From the NCBI RefSeq assembly GCF_964253915.1, contig NZ_CAXUSG020000023.1, forward strand, positions 1-44,337: 44,337 nt of DNA, given 5' to 3'. Each line of letters begins with the position of its first letter. The first letter of the stretch is position 1. Positions 38,720-44,337 of this stretch are shown here, one piece after another. The notes beneath the pieces are model-generated. The model worked only from the letters and a program-made list of their open reading frames with translations. It was not told where the DNA came from and ran no database searches. The stretch is from Metarhizobium sp964253915 (lineage in GTDB: Bacteria; Pseudomonadota; Alphaproteobacteria; Rhizobiales; Rhizobiaceae). The translations under genes and the position numbers were made by a program.

Positions 38720-41137
38720 TCATCTTCGTATCGCACACGTGGGTGCCATGGTATTGTTCATGTGCTGAAATGGTTCCCAGATCAAACCGTTAGTGTAGCG
38801 CCACGCCATATGACCTTTCTCGTCAAGAGCAAACAGATTTAGCCAGCCGTTATCGAACAGTGCGCGAACCTGGTTATGTTGGGTCAAGATTGCGGTGATC
38901 GCATCCCTGGGCGCCTCCACGGCAACCGTCAGCCGTTGAGGCTCGTGAATGAAATGTTCTCCATCATGCACACATTGCCAAGGAAGGCCCGCGCGTAAAT
39001 TGCCACCGTTACCCTCGACGACTCCGATGCCGCCAACGACATTGTGAAGTAACTTGTTGCCAGCCCCGAAGAGAACTGGCGCGACCGACGAACCAAAGTA
39101 TTGCAGACTAATCCAGCTCGCGACAACAACAGGTGCGGTCAGGATGAGCTCAAGAATTTTATAGTCCTCATCCTTGCGCCAGACGTAATCATGGAGAAAG
39201 ACCTGTCCATCCAAGGACCGACCGGAGGTTCGGAAACGCGGTGCAGCGATGAAAGCTCGGCAGCCAGCAAGTCCTAACTCGGGCCAAACTTCCGCCCAGT
39301 CCTGACTACGCCTGATGACGTTGTCTGCCGTCGCTCGTGGCAGACGTTTCGACCGTTCGGCTCGCGCTAACCGTCCGGCATCGACGAGCCAATGACGAAT
39401 GCGAACGATGTCCCCGCGTGCAATGCCATCTCCGAGATCATGATCGAACAGAGTTACAGTGTCAGTCGTTGTGTCGTGTAGCGCACCAAGGAAAATGGTG
39501 TTAGAAGGAATGTTGATCCCTTTCATAGATAGCTTCTCACGCACTGGCTGCTCGTTTAGCAGGCTCGCCAGCAAACGCGCGTTGACGTCACCTGCATACC
39601 CGCCACAAGCTCCGCAATGTAGTGCGCTAGCGTAGGGATTATTGGCTACGTTTGCACCATGGCCAACAACAAGTACGCAGCGCCCAAAGCCCTCCGTGAG
39701 CGACATGGCCTTCAACACCATCTCGGCCATACTTGCCCGCGTAGTCAAATCGAGGCTTGGGCTAAAGCGCGGCATGGCGACGTCTGCGCGCTTACTTTTG
39801 CCGAAACCGAGACCATCGCGCACGAGTTTACCAGCATAAACCGGCCCCATCGCCTCAACGAAAGCAAAAGAGGAGACCGCCGCGAGCTTGAATCGACCCC
39901 AGGCACGCGTTCCTCGCGCGCTCAGCCGTGTCCGCACATCGGTCTCTCCTCTTTGATCCACCGCGCTACAGGTGAAAACGGAAGGGTTCAGGAGAACTGG
40001 CAGACGTTGTTCGGGAACGTCGGACGCGAAACCCTTATGGCTGATACCGAGACCGAAGAAACCGGCAAAGCCTATCGTGCGGATTCCTGGATCCAAGCTT
40101 TCGAGGGATCGCCGGAAAACCTCAGAACGCACGTCGATGCAGAATGCCGCCTGCAGCACCGGCTGCACTTCAGTAACATTGGCGGGTTTTGGTTCGGCAA
40201 GTGTACAGGCGAGCTTACGTTGGCCTGAGCGCTCGGCAGCTGACAAGAGAATGCCGTCGATCGCCGTGTCGAATTCTACCGAGACTGGCGCCCTATGGGT
40301 CCGCCGCACCTTTACCCATTCCGTATCGATGGCCGACCTGTGGCAAATGTAGAGCGCCTCTTCGAAGATCAGCCGCACAGCGAGCAATTCAAGCGCGGTC
40401 GTATCATCCCTGCCCTCCAACTCTGCCTTGAATTGGATGTGTCGTGCCAACTGGACCCATCCGCCAAGCGTTAGCAGAAGCTGATGAAAATAAGTACCGG
40501 GCTCGGCGCCGAGACCAAGCGTAACGGATGCTCGTTCAATGGCTGCTTGTGGGGTTTCGGGCGCGTCGGTGACATAGAAGCAAAAGTTCTTTAGACCGTG
40601 GATTTCCGTCGTCAAATCGTGGGTCGCAAATTCCCGCCAAGCGGCATAGAGACCATTGCGACGGGATGCAGCCCAAAGGGCTTGACCTTCATCGAAGAAG
40701 CCGGAGGCGAAAGAACCGATGCGGTCACAAACCAGTGAGGGCCAATCCGTGCCCGTGGCTTGTGCCGCGAGTTCTGAGATAGTTGGCAAAGGCGCGAGAT
40801 GCTGCGGCTCAGCGGCAGCGGCAATCTTAAGTTCACGCAAGTCTATCCGATTAAAAAGTACACTAGCGTCAAGGGCGGCGATAAGATCTTCGTCCGCGAT
40901 CTCACCATTGGCAATCTTGGCCGAATAGTGCTTACGGGGTAGTGCGAGCCGTATGCCGCCAATTCGAGCGAGCCGAGCTGCCGTGTGATCGAAGCGCTCG
41001 TTCACCTGCCCGAGAAAGGGATTGACGGCTATGGACGTTGTCAGCGGCCAGGCTGGTGGAACAGCCCCTACCGCCTCGTTTGCTGCTCGTACCAGTGCTT
41101 CGCCATGCAAGGTTTCGACTTTTCCTACATCGGCCAT
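38720..41137 (-). CDS. dabA: DabA (DUF2309/UPF0753), inorganic carbon uptake subunit
   Basis: An 805-residue protein of the DUF2309 family. The zinc ligands of the carbonic-anhydrase-like site are visible: Cys333 and Asp335 in AAFCIDVRSEVF, and His493 and Cys508 in VVGHGANVANNPYASALHC, followed by GACGGYAGDVNARL. With DabB it forms an energy-driven complex that takes up CO2 and converts it to bicarbonate in the cytoplasm. It starts 4 nt after the end of dabB, so the two are co-transcribed. In a heterotrophic rhizobium this would supply bicarbonate for carboxylases at low CO2. The length is normal. Confidence 0.93.
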   Translation of the reverse strand: MADVGKVETLHGEALVRAANEAVGAVPPAWPLTTSIAVNPFLGQVNERFDHTAARLARIGGIRLALPRKHYSAKIANGEIADEDLIAALDASVLFNRIDLRELKIAAAAEPQHLAPLPTISELAAQATGTDWPSLVCDRIGSFASGFFDEGQALWAASRRNGLYAAWREFATHDLTTEIHGLKNFCFYVTDAPETPQAAIERASVTLGLGAEPGTYFHQLLLTLGGWVQLARHIQFKAELEGRDDTTALELLAVRLIFEEALYICHRSAIDTEWVKVRRTHRAPVSVEFDTAIDGILLSAAERSGQRKLACTLAEPKPANVTEVQPVLQAAFCIDVRSEVFRRSLESLDPGIRTIGFAGFFGLGISHKGFASDVPEQRLPVLLNPSVFTCSAVDQRGETDVRTRLSARGTRAWGRFKLAAVSSFAFVEAMGPVYAGKLVRDGLGFGKSKRADVAMPRFSPSLDLTTRASMAEMVLKAMSLTEGFGRCVLVVGHGANVANNPYASALHCGACGGYAGDVNARLLASLLNEQPVREKLSMKGINIPSNTIFLGALHDTTTDTVTLFDHDLGDGIARGDIVRIRHWLVDAGRLARAERSKRLPRATADNVIRRSQDWAEVWPELGLAGCRAFIAAPRFRTSGRSLDGQVFLHDYVWRKDEDYKILELILTAPVVVASWISLQYFGSSVAPVLFGAGNKLLHNVVGGIGVVEGNGGNLRAGLPWQCVHDGEHFIHEPQRLTVAVEAPRDAITAILTQHNQVRALFDNGWLNLFALDEKGHMAWRYTNGLIWEPFQHMNNTMAPTCAIRR

Positions 41138-41141
41138 GGAT

Positions 41142-42725
41142 TCACTCCTTTACGAAGTCAGACGTCGGCGACACCGATCGTGTAATAGTCCAGCCGCCAA
41201 GCAGGCGGTCGAAGAGCGCATTCACATAGAGGCCATTGGCAAGATGAACCCTGAAGCCGGCCGCTGCCGGATGATAGGCCCATAGCGGGAACAGAGACTG
41301 AGCCAACGCCACCAAGCCAAAGGTGGCGACAGCGAGCAACATAAGCGTCCATTCGAGTGGGCCGGGCTGCGGTGTTGTCGGCAACGTGCCGTTCAGCAGA
41401 TTGTCCGACATCCACTGCAGGGCGAAGTAGGCTGTGGCTGCCGCTATGGAATATAGGGTGGTCCGCCACGTCAGCGCTCGTGGTGCGGCATCTGCTAGAC
41501 CTTGAGCAATGAGATAAGCTACCCCGAATATGAGCATCGCGCCGAGAGCCATCGCCTGCGGCGGCTTGTCCACGATTCCAAAGATCACCCCAAACACAGC
41601 GTAAATAAAGAAGGCCAAAAGGAAAGCGCGACCGACCGCGCCTAGGTTTGGAATTGTAACCGGGCCTGGACGCGGGATGGCAGAGACCGTTTCGACGGCG
41701 CAGCCAGAAGAAAGAAAGGCGTGCGCTTTATAGAGGGAGTGAGCGATGATGTGGAGGAGTGCGATGGGGAAAAGCGCAAGGCCGCATTGCAGGATCATGA
41801 AACCCATCTGCGCCACAGTAGACCAAGCCAGTGAAGTCTTCACCGCAGATTGCGTAAGCATGACGAGGCTGCCGAAAAGCGCTGTGAACCCACCCACGAT
41901 GACCAATATGGCCAGCACCAATGGAGCGTGCAACATAACGTCGGCAAGCCGTATGAGCAGAAAGCCTCCGGCGTTTACAACGCCGGCATGCAGCAGGGCG
42001 GAAACCGGCGTTGGCGTCTCCATGACTTCGGTCAGCCAGCCATGGGTCGGAAACTGCGCCGACTTGAGGAGGGCCGAGATCGCCAGAAAGGCTGCGGCAG
42101 CACTCGTCAGCGGCGTGCCATCCCCGTCACGCGCGATGGCAAGGATCGTCGCGATATCGCCTGTCTTCAAATCAATCGACAAGAGGACCGCAGCGCAAAT
42201 AAGGGCCGCGTCGCCAGTGCGTGAGATGATGAATTTCTTGCGCGCGGCACGCTGCGCCGCGGGGCGTTGCGGATAAAAAAGCAGAAGTTTGTGGAGCAGC
42301 AGACTAGATGTGATCCACCCCATGACAAGTTGCAAAAGCGTGCCTGCTTGAACCAACAAGAGGACGGCAGCGATGGTCGCAGCCATCCAGCCTGTGAAGG
42401 CGCCCTGGCGCCGTTCTCCGTCCAGGAAATTGCCAGCATAACGCAGCACTATCCAACCAATGAAAGATACGAGCGACAGCATCAGGACACTGACCAGATC
42501 GAGGCGCGAGGAGAATGCAAAGTAATAGTACCCGATTGCCAGACCTGTTGTAGGTCCATTCAAGGCGAGCACGATGCCTGACAGGATCGCAACGACAATC
42601 GAGGCAAGAGCCGTTAATTCAGCTATGCGCACGGCCAGACGAGGCCGAAGGCTGGACGCCGTAAAACAATAGAAGGAAGCACCCGCAAGGATCAGCGGCG
42701 CTACTAAGGGAAGACTCGTGATCAT
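41142..42725 (-). CDS. dabB: DabB, NuoL-like proton-conducting subunit of the carbon uptake complex
   Basis: A protein of 527 residues with about 13 hydrophobic spans, related to the proton-pumping subunits NuoL/MrpA of complex I. Typical stretches are VSFIGWIVLRYAGNFLDGE, KSAQFPTHGWLTEVMETPTP with the conserved HGWL, VSALLHAGVVNAGGFLLIRL, and the Lys in AVKTSLAWSTVAQMGFM. In dabAB pairs it anchors DabA to the membrane and couples uptake to a cation gradient. ATG 42725 has GGAG 6 nt upstream; an in-frame ATG at 42743 is less likely. It is divergent from a LysR gene with a 114-bp gap holding a probable operator. Confidence 0.92.
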   Translation of the reverse strand: MITSLPLVAPLILAGASFYCFTASSLRPRLAVRIAELTALASIVVAILSGIVLALNGPTTGLAIGYYYFAFSSRLDLVSVLMLSLVSFIGWIVLRYAGNFLDGERRQGAFTGWMAATIAAVLLLVQAGTLLQLVMGWITSSLLLHKLLLFYPQRPAAQRAARKKFIISRTGDAALICAAVLLSIDLKTGDIATILAIARDGDGTPLTSAAAAFLAISALLKSAQFPTHGWLTEVMETPTPVSALLHAGVVNAGGFLLIRLADVMLHAPLVLAILVIVGGFTALFGSLVMLTQSAVKTSLAWSTVAQMGFMILQCGLALFPIALLHIIAHSLYKAHAFLSSGCAVETVSAIPRPGPVTIPNLGAVGRAFLLAFFIYAVFGVIFGIVDKPPQAMALGAMLIFGVAYLIAQGLADAAPRALTWRTTLYSIAAATAYFALQWMSDNLLNGTLPTTPQPGPLEWTLMLLAVATFGLVALAQSLFPLWAYHPAAAGFRVHLANGLYVNALFDRLLGGWTITRSVSPTSDFVKE

Positions 42726-42799
42726 AAAGGTCTCCATGCACATTCGACACTTGGCAAAGCGTCGATACGAGGCGTTGTTATCACCCGGCTAGAGATGAA

Positions 42800-42814
42800 A
42801 AAAATTCATTGTTT
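42800..42814 (-). promoter_or_regulatory. Candidate LysR operator upstream of dabBA
   Basis: The minus strand here reads AAACAATGAATTTTT, identical over 15 bp to 43765-43779 in front of the DUF6671 gene. It is 75 nt before the dabB start, just upstream of a plausible sigma-70 region. On the plus strand it overlaps TTC-N11-GAA, a partly symmetric pattern usual for LysR regulators. Confidence 0.5.
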
Positions 42815-42839
42815 TCACGAAATCGTTCTATAAATTAGA

Positions 42840-43760
42840 ATGATGTCAGAGTTGAACTATCATCACCTTCGCTACTTTCGTGCCGTCGCACACGATGGAA
42901 ATCTAACGCGTACGGCTGAACGGCTGAACCTCTCTCAGTCGGCTCTTTCCACACAGATAAAGCAGCTGGAAGGGCGCTTGGGCCATGCCCTTTTCGAGCG
43001 CCGCGGACGGCAGTTATTTCTAACAGAAGCGGGGCGTATCGCGCTCGATCATGCGGACGCGATCTTCGCCTCAGGGCAGGAACTCGTTGAGACGTTGAAA
43101 GAAACCGGCAGGACCCGCCGTGCCATCCGGATAGGCGCGCTTGCGACACTCTCTCGCAATTTCCAGATTGAGTTCTTGCGACCGATTCTCGGGCGCCCAG
43201 ACGTTGATATGATACTACGCTCAGGTAGTACAAGCGAGTTGCTTGGCGCGCTTGAAGCACTGAGTCTTGACATCGTATTGCTGAATCAAGCCCCGATGAC
43301 CGATTCCGTCACACCATTTATCACCCAGCAAATCTATCAACAGCGAGTGAGCTTAGTGGGCAAAATACCTTACACTAAATCTCGTGCTAGCCTTGTGGAT
43401 CTCTTCACCGACCACCCCGTCGTTCTGCCGTCGCTCGAAAGTGGGGTTCGCTCGCAATTTGACGCTCTCGTAGCACGACTTGGAATCACACCTCAGATTG
43501 CTGCAGAAGTGGACGATATGGCGATGATGCGCGTCCTCGCTCTGGAAGGAGCCGGTCTTGCCGTTCTTCCTCCTATCGTTGTCAAGGGTGAACTGGAGAC
43601 CGGCAAGCTCATCGAGTACGACGCCCTTCCGGGCATGGTCGAGACATTTTACGCTATAACCGTGAAACGTCGTTTCCCAAATCCGCTCGTATCATTTCTG
43701 CTAAAACCCTCCAAAGCCGCAGCGACTGCAGAAAACCCATTCATTAAAGAGAATAAATAG
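42840..43760 (+). CDS. LysR-family regulator divergent from dabBA
   Basis: A 306-residue LysR regulator. The winged HTH lies at residues 3-62 (NYHHLRYFRAVAHDGNLTRT, LNLSQSALSTQIKQLEGRLG, FERRGRQLFLTEAG); the effector domain follows and includes ALEGAGLAVLPPIVVKGELE near the C-terminus, as in the NhaR/CysB-like subset. Divergent from dabB, it is the likely regulator of that operon, perhaps in response to bicarbonate or CO2 level. Two overlapping ATG (42840, 42843) are possible starts; a TATAAAT sequence lies just before them with little room for a ribosome site, so a leaderless message is possible. The DUF6671 gene follows. Confidence 0.9.
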   Translation: MMSELNYHHLRYFRAVAHDGNLTRTAERLNLSQSALSTQIKQLEGRLGHALFERRGRQLFLTEAGRIALDHADAIFASGQELVETLKETGRTRRAIRIGALATLSRNFQIEFLRPILGRPDVDMILRSGSTSELLGALEALSLDIVLLNQAPMTDSVTPFITQQIYQQRVSLVGKIPYTKSRASLVDLFTDHPVVLPSLESGVRSQFDALVARLGITPQIAAEVDDMAMMRVLALEGAGLAVLPPIVVKGELETGKLIEYDALPGMVETFYAITVKRRFPNPLVSFLLKPSKAAATAENPFIKENK

Positions 43761-43764
43761 ATCG

Positions 43765-43779
43765 AAACAATGAATTTTT
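43765..43779 (+). promoter_or_regulatory. Candidate LysR operator upstream of the DUF6671 gene
   Basis: The 15-bp sequence AAACAATGAATTTTT is an exact copy of the one before dabB. It lies directly after the lysR stop codon and 55 nt before the DUF6671 start, with CTATAGAGAAT as a possible -10 region further down. Confidence 0.5.
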
Positions 43780-43833
43780 AGAGCTCCAGTTCGCGCGCTA
43801 TAGAGAATAGTGCGATCGGTTGGAGAAGCTGAA

Positions 43834-44337
43834 ATGAATATTTCTGATCTATCTCGCAAACAATGGACGCTCGGCCACGCAGAATCCAGGGATTCGAGCC
43901 TTTCGTCATCAATTTACTTCAAGTTACCAAGGCAGGTTGCGCTTGGAACCATGCACGGAAAGGAGGCAGCGCTTTCGCCCTCCTTTGCCGATATAGATGT
44001 TCATCTGGCGGTTCCTCGCGATCTCAACACGGATAGGTTCGGAACATTCACCAGCGAAGTGAAGCGAGCGGGCACCATACTCGACGCCGCTCGAGCAAAA
44101 GCAAAAGCGGCGGCCGCGTTAAGCGGCCTGCCGATCGGCATCGCAAGTGAAGGCTCCTACAGTCCACACCCATTCATTCCGCTCATTCCGATCGGTCGGG
44201 AGCTTATCTTATGGCTCGATATCCGATCCGGGGTCGAGATCGTCGATATGATCATCGATGAGTCTCCGAATTTTGCCCATATTGACGTGGAAGACGTTAA
44301 CGAAGCGGACAAATTTTTGAACTCGATTGAGTATCCT
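43834..44337 (+). CDS. DUF6671 family protein, partial (runs off the window)
   Basis: The first 168 residues of a protein that continues past the window end. The frame starts at ATG 43834 with GGAGAAG about 5 nt upstream. It shows the DUF6671 pattern: VALGTMHGKEAALSPSFADI, DTDR and FGTFTSEVKRAGTILDAARA, then KAKAAAALSGLPIGIASEGS, SPHPFIPLIPIGRELILWLD. Function is unknown; genes of this family are often next to dabAB, so a role in inorganic carbon supply is suspected. The shared 15-bp motif supports joint control by the LysR protein. Confidence 0.8.
   Translation, partial: MNISDLSRKQWTLGHAESRDSSLSSSIYFKLPRQVALGTMHGKEAALSPSFADIDVHLAVPRDLNTDRFGTFTSEVKRAGTILDAARAKAKAAAALSGLPIGIASEGSYSPHPFIPLIPIGRELILWLDIRSGVEIVDMIIDESPNFAHIDVEDVNEADKFLNSIEYP

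Noticed and set aside
1..44337. CRISPR arrays, tRNA or rRNA genes, insertion sequences
   Set aside because: No regularly spaced repeats, cloverleaf genes or transposase frames with inverted repeats were found by reading the window.

Overview
The window reads as part of an alphaproteobacterial replicon, most likely Rhizobiaceae (Rhizobium, Agrobacterium or Ensifer; the genus cannot be fixed from sequence alone). Supporting signs are several HWE/HisKA_2 histidine kinases, small DUF6894 proteins, a rhizobial PhnA-like membrane protein, the alphaproteobacterial ATP synthase zeta inhibitor, GGAAC-N16/17-CGTT promoters of the EcfG general stress sigma factor, and a ChrR-type ECF sigma/anti-sigma pair. 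No tRNA, rRNA, CRISPR array or intact insertion sequence was seen.

Region 1 (1-18.5 kb) is a mosaic of small stress and signalling genes: GFA protein, EAL phosphodiesterase, DUF6894 proteins, PhnA-like protein plus DUF892 (YciE/F) protein, XRE regulator, Tad/vWA pilus-type protein, HWE kinases, DUF2382 proteins, ATP synthase zeta subunit, a diguanylate cyclase and a GGDEF-EAL protein. Five sites fitting the EcfG promoter precede genes here (about 1.9, 2.5, 6.8, 10.4 and 14.5 kb). Two of these genes also share a related, roughly 140-nt leader. The region carries decay: a PAS-HWE kinase with several frame breaks, a broken DUF6894 gene, a short N-terminal remnant of a membrane signalling protein, and a small ORF whose strong ribosome site faces ATA instead of ATG.

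Region 2 (18.5-26.5 kb) is a light and two-component block. A bacteriophytochrome, an Rcp1-like response regulator and a REC-HWE kinase form a tight operon. Next to it are a single-domain receiver, a large PAS hybrid kinase and a heme oxygenase that could make the biliverdin chromophore.

Region 3 (26.6-37.1 kb) looks like a singlet-oxygen/lipid stress island. It has an ECF11-type sigma factor and ChrR anti-sigma factor, a divergent FAD oxidoreductase, a DUF1295 protein, a cyclopropane-synthase-like methyltransferase, membrane proteins, DUF2147 and DUF1365 proteins. Four promoters of the form TGATCC-N16-CGTA (one with TGAACC) sit as two divergent pairs in front of these genes. A truncated cyclopropane synthase, ferrochelatase and msrP-msrQ follow; msrQ is interrupted by an in-frame stop.

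Region 4 (37.4-44.3 kb) appears by eye to be less GC-rich. It holds a stand-alone tryptophan synthase beta gene and a DabA-DabB inorganic carbon uptake module facing a LysR regulator, followed by a DUF6671 gene that runs off the end. A 15-bp identical motif upstream of both dabB and the DUF6671 gene suggests a shared operator.
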